Source: CALMEC01 sp963765105
GTDB taxonomy: Bacteria; Actinomycetota; Thermoleophilia; Miltoncostaeales; Miltoncostaeaceae
Length of the DNA: 64,000 nucleotides
Assembly (NCBI GenBank): GCA_963765105.1
Contig: CAVXUW010000001.1
Location: 42,063 to 106,062, forward strand
Direction of reading: 5' to 3'
Part shown: positions 8,387-17,211 of the stretch, one piece after another
How the letters are laid out: every line of letters begins with the position of its first letter
Position numbering within the stretch: the stretch's first letter is position 1
Made by a program: the position numbers and the translations under genes
The notes under the pieces: model-generated
Database searches by the model: none
Told to the model about the DNA's origin: nothing
The model's input: only the letters and a program-made list of their open reading frames with translations

Positions 8387-10663
8387 TCATCGTGGGAGTC
8401 CCGGGTCCTCGAGTTCGATCCTGCTCGCGCGGACGATCCGCCGGTCGGACATCAGCGCGGTGGCGCCCTCGACGGTGAAGCTGAACCGCACGCGACCTGA
8501 CCCCAGCCGAAGGTTCTGCGTGACGATCGTCTCGGCGCCGGGAGGGAGCGCCGCCCGCTTTCGGCTGCCATCCGGGCCAACGATGGAGATCGTCACCTCG
8601 GAAGACGCGCTGTTGATCAGGGTGATCCGCGAGGTGACGGGCCGATCTCCCGTGAGATCGTTCTGCAGAAAGAACGATCCGCGACGATCGAGCCAGCGGC
8701 TGTAGCTGACACCGTCTGCCTCCGGGCCACTCACGCCGTCGCCAGGCACGAAATACACGGGATTGACGTTTCGGTCGCAGTACGCAGCCCTCTCGCTCGC
8801 CGGCACATCGTCGTCGGCACCAAGCGGCGCGAGGGGGAAGAAGAAGCGTCGCCCTTCCTCGCTGACGATGGGCGCGTTTCCCGAGGCTTTGGTCAACTGG
8901 TCGCGAATCGTTGCGGGGTCGGCGTAGCCCGCTCCGTCCATCCAGATCCCGGCAAAGCCACAGCGCTGAAGGACGCGTGTCTTCTTTTCGATACCAATCC
9001 CGGCGAGACGTTCGAGCCACTTGCCTTCGCGTCCGCGGATCGCCCCGTAGCTCCACCGAAGATGGTCGGAGTGGAGGTAGCCGATCGCACTGTCGTAGTC
9101 ACTCATCGCACCGGGTCCGGCGCTCTCGGGGAACTGTTGCTCAGGGAGGGTGTAGATAGCGGCGCCGCGCTGAACACGTGACTCGATCTGCGTAACAAAT
9201 CGTTCCTCCGACTCCCACTTCTTTTTCGCGCCCTCGTAGTGGGCGGCGTCGAGCCGGTTGCCGGTCTGATCGTAGAGACCGATCGCCACGACACCAATAA
9301 GGACGAGGGGGTAGGCCCAACGCGCGTTGCCCCGGGCCCGAGCGCGTGCGAAGACACCATCAAGGGCAAAGGCGATTGCGGCCAAGCCGCAGAAGGTGAT
9401 GACCACGCTGATGCGGCCGAGTCCTCTCAATGCCGGGTGCACGAGTATCGAGAAGAGGCCATTCCCACCACCGATCGTGCCGAAGAGGAAGGCGGTTGCG
9501 GCACAGATCACGAGTGGCCCGTAGCGCCGGCGGCGGCTGACGCTGACGCCACGAGTCAACGCGATGAGCGCGACGGCAACCAATAGGGCGAGGCCCAGAT
9601 TGCCGACAAGACCGATGTAAGCACCGTCTTCGCCAGCGAACTTGAGGCTCGTCTCCTCGCGGAAGGTCGCGCCGACTCGCGCAGCGGGCCCGAAGTTGTG
9701 GAACGGAGGTGGCAACACCATGTGCATGAGCGTGAGACCGTAGATCTCGCTTTCGTTCGCGAAACGAACAGGCACCTCGGTGTTTGCCCCTTCGCTCCAC
9801 CTTTGGAGAAGAGTCGGCGAAGTATTGATCGCGATGACAAACACAATCAGGAACATGGCTACCAGCCCGCCTGCCGCGACCCGGAACTTCCGCTGCACTA
9901 GAAGTGTGGCGACGCCAACAGCCAGCAAGACGAGCGTGAACGATGCAAGGTAGAGCCCTGTCGACGCAATCGCGGCGCAGGTTGCGACGGTGGTGACGTT
10001 TCTCCGCGTCAACCAGTTACGCGGTCGTCGAGACAACGTCGCTGGTGAGAAGATCGCGACACCGTTCATCAGGCGCACAACGAGCAAGATGGCAAATGGG
10101 AGAGCGTAGTAGCCGATCAATAGCAACCAACCACTCGAGCGAAAGTGGTAGGAGATAAAGGCGTACAGAAGGCCGGCTGCCGCACCTGACCAAAGCGATA
10201 CACCCAGGCGGCGGAGCGCGATGAACGCGCAGACGGCGCAGAGGGGATATGTCAGGAGCACCCAGAGGTTGACAGTGATCGCAAAGTCGGGAGAGAACCA
10301 GGAGATGAACCGAATGAGAAGCAGATTGAGATTGTCGGCACCAAGGGGGTAGTCGAAGAAGGTGAGATCTTTGGGGTAACCAAGAAGCGGATTCCTGAGA
10401 TACCCGCCGTTTTCATCGATCGCCTTGGTCAGCATGTTGTAGAAGGTGCCGTCACCGACCTGGAACTCCGGGATGCGCAGCGATGTTTCCCAACGACGAA
10501 GGGTGATCCAGGCAACGATTAAGCTGACGACAGCCAAGCCAGAGGCCACCCGAACGTCGGCGGACGTCAGAAAACGGTGAAGCCAACCAACTTCATCGCC
10601 TCGCTTTGCTGACGGACGGCCCTCACGGGTCCGCGGCGGAGCCGGGCCAGAGGGGTCGCTCAC
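8387..10663 (-). CDS. GT-C-like polytopic membrane protein
   Basis: 758 residues. A basic cytoplasmic N-terminus leads into a first helix (VRVASGLAVVSLIVAWITL) and then a large loop, VGDGTFYNMLTKAIDENGG. This acidic first loop is the position of the metal or base site in GT-C glycosyltransferases. About eleven further hydrophobic segments run to roughly residue 470. A soluble region follows to the C-terminus (residues 480-758) containing a predicted beta-rich tail. It resembles actinobacterial membrane-bound glycan polymerases or mannosyltransferases, but I cannot name a family with certainty. It is the first gene of a minus-strand pair with the acyltransferase, so it probably acts on the same lipid-linked or exported glycan. 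Confidence 0.6.
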   Translation of the reverse strand: MSDPSGPAPPRTREGRPSAKRGDEVGWLHRFLTSADVRVASGLAVVSLIVAWITLRRWETSLRIPEFQVGDGTFYNMLTKAIDENGGYLRNPLLGYPKDLTFFDYPLGADNLNLLLIRFISWFSPDFAITVNLWVLLTYPLCAVCAFIALRRLGVSLWSGAAAGLLYAFISYHFRSSGWLLLIGYYALPFAILLVVRLMNGVAIFSPATLSRRPRNWLTRRNVTTVATCAAIASTGLYLASFTLVLLAVGVATLLVQRKFRVAAGGLVAMFLIVFVIAINTSPTLLQRWSEGANTEVPVRFANESEIYGLTLMHMVLPPPFHNFGPAARVGATFREETSLKFAGEDGAYIGLVGNLGLALLVAVALIALTRGVSVSRRRRYGPLVICAATAFLFGTIGGGNGLFSILVHPALRGLGRISVVITFCGLAAIAFALDGVFARARARGNARWAYPLVLIGVVAIGLYDQTGNRLDAAHYEGAKKKWESEERFVTQIESRVQRGAAIYTLPEQQFPESAGPGAMSDYDSAIGYLHSDHLRWSYGAIRGREGKWLERLAGIGIEKKTRVLQRCGFAGIWMDGAGYADPATIRDQLTKASGNAPIVSEEGRRFFFPLAPLGADDDVPASERAAYCDRNVNPVYFVPGDGVSGPEADGVSYSRWLDRRGSFFLQNDLTGDRPVTSRITLINSASSEVTISIVGPDGSRKRAALPPGAETIVTQNLRLGSGRVRFSFTVEGATALMSDRRIVRASRIELEDPGLPR

Positions 10664-11152
10664 GTTGCCAACCCCGTTGAGCGGCGCCGGGTCTTTCGGA
10701 GTGGCGGAACCGGAAGCTTCACCGCGCTAGCCTACTTTGCGCGCTCGACGCAGGCCGGACGAACGCCACGTTTCCATGAGCTCCGTTTGCGTGTAGCCGC
10801 GTCGTCAGCACCCGAGCGCGTCACAACCCGAGCGGTGGTGGCTCGACGCGCAGCATGACACCAAGTTCACGTTCATCGTCGTTGAAGCCTTAGTCACGGG
10901 GGACCCAGGGTGGGGTCAACGTCAATTTCGATGGACTACGGACTGCCGTTGCGTAGGTGATTGGGCACGGGCAGACGGACGAGCTGCCACGCGTTGATTC
11001 CCGGTTGGGCCTTGAGCACACCCAACGTGCCCCGGAAACCGCACAGGTGGGGAGTCGGTGTTCCAGGTCGGGCCCATTGGTCGCGATCACGACGGCGGCT
11101 TTCGGCTCGGTTGTTTCCAGTTGAATTCGAGCGCGGGCGCTGGTCCAGCGGT
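10664..11152. other. Gene-free stretch before the nested transposon
   Basis: This spacer holds the promoter region of the minus-strand gene starting at 10663 and then degenerate sequence leading into the ISL3 remnant. I see no convincing gene. Short open frames on both strands lack ribosome sites and family resemblance. The missing 5' two thirds of the ISL3 transposase would lie here if the element were intact, so a deletion or decay of that part has occurred. No matching left terminal inverted repeat could be placed with confidence. Confidence 0.5.
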
Positions 11153-11280
11153 ACGACGCTCGGGCACCGGGGCCGCAAGCGTGATCCGCTCTACAAGATC
11201 CGGAAGCTCTTGCTCAAAGGCGCTGAACGGCTCGACGGGATGGGCCTTGACCGGATGCTTTTGGAGATGCGCCTCTGCGA
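11153..11280 (+). pseudogene. ISL3-family transposase, left fragment
   Basis: The frame reads TLGHRGRKRDPLYKIRKLL followed by KGAERLDGMGLDRMLLEMRLC, matching the central region of actinobacterial ISL3 (DDE_Tnp_ISL3) transposases (typically LGHRG-K-DPLY-IR-LL, then a helix and GDP-x-x-E/D-V). The coding information breaks off at the target duplication CCTCTGCGA and resumes at 12681. Upstream of 11153 the similarity is lost. The fragment cannot encode an active enzyme. Confidence 0.75.
11272..11280 (+). repeat. Target-site duplication, left copy (CCTCTGCGA)
   Basis: This nine-base direct repeat is repeated exactly at 12672-12680 at the other edge of the IS256-family element. It lies inside the ISL3 transposase codons for R-L-C-D. 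Its position fixes the insertion boundaries. Confidence 0.8.
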
Positions 11281-12671
11281 GGTGGTGCGCGGATTTCTGT
11301 GTATGCCTGACTGGCTGTGGCCTGTTGAGGTCGTGACCGGTCGGCGTAGCCGCGGCGGAGCGATTCCGGCAGGAGCGGCCAGGAAGGAGCACCCGTGATG
11401 GGCGATATGGATGTCCAGATATCCCGGACGAGCTGATCGATCAGCTGTTGGGGAGTGCCGGGGCCGGAGCAGCTGACCGGCCGGATGGGTTGATCAACCA
11501 GCTGCGTAAGCGGCTGATCGAGCGGGCGGCCGGCGCCGAGCTGGAGCAGCATCTCGGCTACCCGCCCGGTGGCAGGCCGCCGGAGGCGCAGCCGAACCGG
11601 CGCAACGGGCGCCGGCCGAAGACGCTGCGGACGGTCGATGGGCCGTTGACGGTCGAGATGCCCGCGTGACCGGGCGGGTGAGTTCGAGCCGCGGGTCGTG
11701 CCGAAGCACGCCCGCTCGCTTCGACGGCTTCGACGACCAGATCCTCGCCCTGTACGCCGGCGGGATGACGACCCGCGAGATCCGGCGCCACCTGCGCGAG
11801 CTGTACGGCGTCGACGTCTCGGACGGGCTGATCGCGAGGTGACCGCCTCGATCCAGGACGACGTGCGAGCGTGGCAGGCACGGCCGCTCGAGGAGCTGTA
11901 CGTCGTCGTCTACCTGGACGCGATGCAGGTCTCGATCCGCGATCAGCAGGTCGTCCGCAAGAAGGCCGTCTACGTCGCGATCGGTGTCAACGCTCGAGGG
12001 TGAACGCGACTGTCCTCGGCCTGTGGATCGAAAAGACCGAAGGCGCCCGGTTCTGGACGAGCGTGCTGACCGAACCTGCAAAACCGCGGCGTCAATGACA
12101 TCCTCGTCTGTCTGCACCGACGGCCTCGCCGGCTTCCCGGAAGCGATCGACGCGGTGTTCCCGCAACGCGATCAACCAGACCTGCATCGTCCACGTCGTC
12201 CGCCAGTCCCTGCGGTACTTGTCCTGGCAAGACCGCAAGACGCTGCGCCGCCGAACTGCGACGCATCTACACCGCCCCTGATGCCGAAGCCGCCCGCCGG
12301 TGCTCGAACGAGCTCGAGGCCGAATGGGCCGACAACCCCAGCCGCCAAAACGCGCACTCGCGGTCTGGGACCGCGCGTGGGAGCAGGATCATCCCCGTTC
12401 CTCGCCTTCCCCGACGAGATCCGCAGGATCATCTACACAACCAACGCGGTCGAGAGCCTGCACTCCCAGATCCGAAAGACGATCAAAACCAGAGGCCAGT
12501 TCCCCAACGACGACGCCGCCCTCCGACTCATCTGGCTCGCGATCACCGCGCGAAAACCAGCTGGCGCACCTGCTACAACTGGAGCACGGCGATGGCATCC
12601 TCCGCATCCACTTCGAAGACCGCATCCCCAAATGAACAATCAAACGGCATATACGAAAAAGCGCGCACCCT
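11281..12671 (+). mobile_element. IS256-family insertion sequence
   Basis: A 1391-base element bounded by imperfect inverted repeats: left 11281-11307 begins GGTGGTGCGCGGATTTCTG, and right 12646-12671 reads AGGGTGCGCGCTTTTTCGT on the opposite strand. Both repeats end in TATGCC. It is flanked by a direct repeat CCTCTGCGA (11272-11280 and 12672-12680), the 8-9 base target duplication expected for IS256. Size, ends and the encoded transposase agree. The clean duplication indicates a relatively recent insertion that has not been rearranged. The transposase frame is broken several times, by decay or by sequence errors. Confidence 0.8.
11398..12635 (+). pseudogene. IS256-family transposase (multiple frameshifts)
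   Basis: Starting at ATG 11398, the recognisable order is: PDELIDQLL; LINQLRKRLIERAAGAELEQ; HLGY and the RRNGRRPKTLRTVDG-PLTVEMP block; FDDQILALYAGGMTTREI; the strand with the first catalytic Asp (VVVYLDAMQV); KKAVYVAIGVN; and near the end IRRIIYTTNAVESLHSQIRK, which includes the catalytic glutamate (NAVES). It ends naturally with HFEDRIPK at TGA 12633-12635. These are hallmark segments of mutator-type (Transposase_mut) DDE transposases of about 410 residues. At least six frameshifts interrupt it, for example near 11650, 11720, 11845, 12000, 12085 and 12160. Confidence 0.8.
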
Positions 12672-12680
12672 CCTCTGCGA
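12672..12680 (+). repeat. Target-site duplication, right copy (CCTCTGCGA)
   Basis: Exact second copy of 11272-11280, immediately after the right inverted repeat of the IS256-family element. The ISL3 reading frame resumes in phase from here. Confidence 0.8.
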
Positions 12681-13059
12681 CCCAGACGGCGACGTCACCG
12701 GCGCGTGGGCGCGAAGGAATCCGTGAGAGACATCTACCCGACCGACAACCGAGGCGACGCCGAGCTGCGTCTCGACAAGGCCATCGAGGGCGGTCGCGCC
12801 GACTGGGTCGATGAGATCCGCTCGCTCGGCAGAACCCCTCCACCGATGGCGCACAGAGATCTTGAACCACCAACTGACGGGAGCGTCGAACGGGCCGACC
12901 GAGGGCCTGAACCCCCTCGTCAAGAAGGTCAAACGCGCAGGCAACGGCTTCCGCTGCTTCACCAACTACCGGCGGCGCGTCCTACTGCACGCCGGGGGCT
13001 GCGACTGGCCCGCCATCAGACCCGCACCACCCAGGATCCGAACACGCCAACCCCACTAA
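12681..13059 (+). pseudogene. ISL3-family transposase, right fragment
   Basis: Continuing the left fragment after the inner element, the coding sequence gives DPDGDVTGAWA, then after a shift near 12705 KESVRDIYPTDNRG, EIRSLGRT, and after another shift near 12835 LHRWRTEILNHQLTGASNGP followed by TEGLNPLVKKVKRAGNGF and LLHAGG. The NGPTEGLN-x-x-x-KKVKR-x-G-x-GF block is the C-terminal catalytic-glutamate region of ISL3 transposases. The stop at 13057-13059 lies inside the terminal repeat, as is usual for this family. Confidence 0.8.
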
Positions 13060-13072
13060 AACCGGAAGAGCC
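13050..13072 (-). repeat. ISL3 right terminal inverted repeat
   Basis: The reverse complement begins GGCTCTTCCGGTTTTAGTGG, matching the conserved start of ISL3-family terminal repeats (GG-x-TCTTCCGGTTTT). The transposase stop codon falls within it. No convincing left partner was found; a partial GGGTCTTTCGG at about 10689 was considered and rejected. Confidence 0.65.
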
Positions 13073-13186
13073 CGTTTACATAATGCTCACGCACTCATTA
13101 CAACTAAAGAGCGACCGAATTGGTGTTCGGCTGTAGCGTTGTCGAATTTGCTCACGCGACAAGTGGGCGCTTCCTCGGGAGCTAGA

Positions 13187-14560
13187 ATGTGGTTTCGTCT
13201 CCGGCGGGTGGGCGTTTGGGTAGTGGCGGCTACCGTGTTAGCGCCAGCGTCAACCGCTCTTGGGGTGCCCACGGCGCCGACGCTTACAGACGTGCCCGAT
13301 TCGTTCAACATCGGGTACACCCGTGGTGGGCCCTACTCGGCTCGCGGACTTAAATGGACGCCATCTCGGTTTTCTGAGCCGTGTCGCATGTACGAGATCG
13401 ATGTGCTCGAGTCGGACACAGGTACGACTCAAGTGTACCCGTGGCAATCACTCGCCGGCTCGTCCTGGGACCTCGGGCGTGATTTCGCGCCGCAGACTTC
13501 TTTCGCAGCGCTCGGCTACCAGCCCAACTTCAGCCCGCCGTTCAGGGATGGCTACAAATACCGCTTCCGTGTGCGAGGGATCGAGTACGGACCCGCGCCT
13601 TCGGATCCCGACCGGTGCACAATCCCGACGTCACAGGCCGTCATCACCACCGGCGCGTGGAGCAATTCGTCTGGACCGGTGGTCGCCGACTTCAGCCGGC
13701 CTGAGGTAACGATGCGGATCATCAGTGCGACCCCGCTGGCCCGTCCGGCCGGTTTGGCACCGGCTTTCGTTGTGCGCTCACCGACCGTCACGGTCGAGGC
13801 CAGCGCCACCGACCCGGCACCCCAAGGACGCGCGGCGTCGGGAATCGCACAAGTAGGGGTGCCGGGCCTGGCCGTGGCATCGGACCAGGTCACACACTCC
13901 GTGTCACTGGTCGAGGGCGCCAATGACGTCACCGCCTACGCCTGGGACCGAGCCGACAACGTCGGTCATGTAGGGAGCTACGAAGGCGTGCCGGATCCAA
14001 CAACGGTGTGGCGGGACACCACCGCCCCAGTTGTTTTCGCCAGCCACGATGGACTTTGGAGCACAGCGCCGAGAGTCGCATCAGCGTTTGAGGCATCCGG
14101 CAGCGATCCTGGGGGACCGCCCGATCAGGGTGCGCTGACGCACTTCCGGTGGACGTTCGGTGATCGATCTCCGCCACAATCCGGTGAACGCGTTACACAC
14201 GCCTACGCGCGCCCTGGGCTGTATTGCGGCACGCTCAGCGCACAGGACCTGGCCGGCAACCGCGGCTTCACATCGTTCGCGACCCGCGTCGGACGACGTT
14301 CCGTCCCGCGCATTGGACGAACGACGATAAGCGGGCCGCGACGTGTTGGCACGACCCTCACCGTTCGAACCTGTGTCGCCGAGAGCGGCGACTTGAAGAT
14401 CGTGCTGCAAGGCCCCAATCGACGAGTGATCTCCCGCAGCCGCCAAAATGTCCGACCGGGCTACGTTACCGTGCAGCTTCGCGCCAAACGGCGCGGCCCC
14501 GCTCGCATCACCGTTACCATCAACGGAGCCACGAAGAGCATCCCCATCACCATTCGCTAA
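13187..14560 (+). CDS. Secreted PKD-type protein, paralogue B
   Basis: About 457 residues. ATG 13187 follows GGGAGCTAGA and opens a signal peptide (MWFRLRRVGVWVV, then hydrophobic to ASTALG); an in-frame TTG at 13139 is less likely. The mature protein has the same layout as paralogue A at 2264: an N-terminal beta domain with paired cysteines (EPCRMYEI, DRCTIP), a middle domain with SATDPAPQGRAASGI (paralogue A has SATDPIPPGGTFASGV), a DTTAPVV linker, a PKD module (FRWTFGDRSPPQSGE, then CGTLSAQDLAGN) and the RRVGTTLTVRTC C-terminal domain. No anchor is visible. It lies 115 bases after the ISL3 end. Role unknown, possibly envelope or matrix. Confidence 0.7.
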   Translation: MWFRLRRVGVWVVAATVLAPASTALGVPTAPTLTDVPDSFNIGYTRGGPYSARGLKWTPSRFSEPCRMYEIDVLESDTGTTQVYPWQSLAGSSWDLGRDFAPQTSFAALGYQPNFSPPFRDGYKYRFRVRGIEYGPAPSDPDRCTIPTSQAVITTGAWSNSSGPVVADFSRPEVTMRIISATPLARPAGLAPAFVVRSPTVTVEASATDPAPQGRAASGIAQVGVPGLAVASDQVTHSVSLVEGANDVTAYAWDRADNVGHVGSYEGVPDPTTVWRDTTAPVVFASHDGLWSTAPRVASAFEASGSDPGGPPDQGALTHFRWTFGDRSPPQSGERVTHAYARPGLYCGTLSAQDLAGNRGFTSFATRVGRRSVPRIGRTTISGPRRVGTTLTVRTCVAESGDLKIVLQGPNRRVISRSRQNVRPGYVTVQLRAKRRGPARITVTINGATKSIPITIR

Positions 14561-14571
14561 CACGACCCGAA

Positions 14572-14608
14572 CGCGAGGGCGACGGACCGGAGTTCCGGTC
14601 CACTCGCG
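14572..14608. terminator. Bidirectional hairpin between convergent genes
   Basis: A nested inverted repeat lies between the stops of paralogue B (14560) and gmd (14640). The inner stem is GGACCGG (14584-14590) with CCGGTCC (14595-14601) around loop AGTT; the outer stem is CGCGAG (14572-14577) with CTCGCG (14603-14608). There is no T-tract, which is usual for terminators in high-GC actinomycetes. Its location between convergent genes supports termination in both directions. Confidence 0.6.
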
Positions 14609-14639
14609 GCCGGGCAGGAACTTTGGCGCTAACCCTTCC

Positions 14640-15600
<961 letters not shown>

Positions 15601-15655
15601 CAGTCGGGTCATTCTCCTCGCGCACGCGGTCGCGCCAGTAAGTCGAGCGTGTCGT

Positions 15656-16577
15656 TCAGGGTCTGTACTCCAGAGGAATCTGCGGCATCCACCCGGTGTC
15701 GGCGGTGAGCCGATCGGCGGAACCATAGAGATCGGGCTGCTCACCGGCGCGAACCCGGGTTTCGTCGCTCGTGATGACGGTGGGCTCGCGCGCCAGGCTC
15801 CGCAACGTCTCGAGCAGCTCGCCGACGCGAGCGCGAACGGCCCGAGCACGGCAGGTACGACCGCGTCCGGGTCGCCCCGCTCGAGCGATCTGGCGATAGG
15901 CACGCGACGATGTCGCGTACATCGGAGAAGTCCCGCCGTGTGGCCACGTTGCCCACGCGCGATCGCGATGCTGCATCGTCGCCGTCGCGTTCGCCCTCGG
16001 CAATCTGACGCGCCACGCTGGGAACGACGAAGCGGGTGTCCTGCCCCGGGCCGATGTGGTTGAACGGGCGGGCGCGCAGAGATCTGAAGGCCGTAACCGT
16101 CGCGGTACTGGCGGCGCGGCGATGTCGGCCGCCGCTTTCGATGCCGCATAGGGCGAGTGGGGGCGCATCGGCGTGTCCTCGTCAACAGGGAGCGCGTCCG
16201 GAGGAACCAGCCCGTACACCTCGCCACTCGTGACCACCAGACACCGGGCCGACGGACGCGTCGGTCCGTACCGCATCAAGCACCGAGAGCGTGCCGTCGA
16301 GGTTGATACGCCACGTGCCGCGATGGATCGGCGAAGGACTGACCCACTGAGGCCGCGCCCGCCAGGTGGACGACCGCGTCGGGACTGACCGTCGCCGACG
16401 GCTGTCGCGACCTGCGCAGCGTCGGCGATGTCCGCGACGACAGATGTCGTCGACATCCGGAACAGGCGTCGCCGGCACGGCCATGTCGAGACCCACCACC
16501 TCGTAGCCGTTGGCGACCAGTTCGCGGGCCAGGTGACGGCCGACGAAGCCGCAGATTCCAGTGATGAGTGCCCGCAC
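15656..16577 (-). CDS. rmd: GDP-4-keto-6-deoxymannose reductase-like SDR (several frameshifts)
   Basis: The frame is reconstructed from pieces: GTG 16577 gives VRALITGICGFVGRHLAREL, with the Rossmann G-x-x-G-x-x-G. Then come LDGTLSVLDAVR, LVVTSGEVYGLVPPDALPVD, the catalytic SPYAASKAAADI (Y-x-x-x-K), FARQIAEGERDG, RRDFSDVRDIV, and GWMPQIPLEYRP at the end. The order and the GEVYG, DEDTP and RDFSDVRD motifs match Rmd/GDP-6-deoxymannose reductases of about 300 residues. With gmd it is predicted to make GDP-D-rhamnose. A 4-epimerase/reductase giving another 6-deoxyhexose cannot be excluded. Frameshifts near 16430, 16250, 16110, 16020 and 15890 prevent translation as written, so it is either a decayed gene or an error-rich stretch. 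Confidence 0.7.
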
Positions 16578-16672
16578 GGGGGGCGACGATACCAAGCGCG
16601 TTGCCACCCGGATCTGACGCTTGGCGCGTGCGAGCTTGCCTCGAACGATGTGGGCTTCTACGCTCGCGGTTA

Positions 16673-17122
16673 ATGCCGTCGTCTCACCGCCCGGTCACTG
16701 CCGGCCTCATCACCCTCATCGCGGCCGTTTGTGTGGCGCTCACCGCCCTCACACTCGGGTCGTCGCCGGCCTCCGGCACGCCGCAAGACGTCGTCGACGC
16801 CTGGGTCTCCGGCGATGTTCAGCTGGCAACTCAATCGGACGCCGCCGATCTGTTCGGCGCGATCTCGTTGTTTGCCGTCCAGAAGCCACCCGAACTCCAG
16901 CCCCAATTTGCGGCCGCTGTTCGGGTTCGCGTCCGCGAGATTGTCTGGGGCATCCGCCCCGGCGCCCCCGAAACGCAGCCCGCCGAAATCCCCCAGGCGC
17001 AGATACCGATTTGGATGATGCTGGCGGCCGGAGGCGCAGGCGCACTCCTGGTCGCGGGCTTCGCCGCGAGCGTCTGGCGTCGATCACGCCGAAACACCGC
17101 CACGCGCGAGACGATGGCGTAG
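16673..17122 (+). CDS. Small membrane-anchored exported protein
   Basis: 149 residues from ATG 16673. The N-terminus is signal-like (basic HRPV, then a hydrophobic stretch AGLITLIAAVCVALTAL ending SPASGTPQ). A mildly charged external segment of about 75 residues follows, then a C-terminal transmembrane helix (IWMMLAAGGAGALLVAGFAA) with a basic stop-transfer tail WRRSRR. This topology suggests a periplasmic-side domain tethered at its C-terminus. No family is recognised. It sits between the rmd start (divergent) and the malic enzyme and might share transcription with the latter, 90 bases downstream. Confidence 0.55.
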   Translation: MPSSHRPVTAGLITLIAAVCVALTALTLGSSPASGTPQDVVDAWVSGDVQLATQSDAADLFGAISLFAVQKPPELQPQFAAAVRVRVREIVWGIRPGAPETQPAEIPQAQIPIWMMLAAGGAGALLVAGFAASVWRRSRRNTATRETMA

Positions 17123-17211
17123 GGCGCGCTCGCCCGGTAATGTGCCGCAATCCGACGGCTTTCTTAGGTCGCGGGTCGTTCCAGCTGTTCCCCGACCAAC
17201 GAGGGCCGTTG

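Larger units (their letters stand above)
11153..13072 (+). mobile_element. ISL3-family element remnant, interrupted by IS256-family element
   Basis: Two pieces of one ISL3-family insertion sequence flank the IS256-family element at 11281-12671. The left piece (11153-11280) encodes the middle of the ISL3 transposase. The right piece (12672-13072) encodes its C-terminus and ends in a terminal repeat at 13050-13072, whose reverse complement reads GGCTCTTCCGGTTTTAGTGG, the ISL3-type end. Removing the inner element with one copy of the CCTCTGCGA duplication joins the halves in frame. The N-terminal part and left end are missing or decayed. The paralogue B gene begins about 115 bases beyond the right end. 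Confidence 0.75.

Noticed and set aside
10689..10710. GGGTCTTTCGG as left terminal repeat of the ISL3 remnant
   Set aside because: Only partial agreement with the right end, no coding similarity follows it for over 400 bases, and it lies in the promoter area of the gene at 8387-10663.
10936..11178. Minus-strand 80-codon frame containing GTLGVLKAQPGINAWQLV
   Set aside because: Its end looks protein-like but it has no ribosome site, no recognisable family, and overlaps the ISL3 remnant in the opposite direction.
15656..16456. 266-codon frame as an intact epimerase
   Set aside because: Only scattered segments match the SDR family; the frame is a mosaic created by several indels, so it is annotated as one broken rmd.
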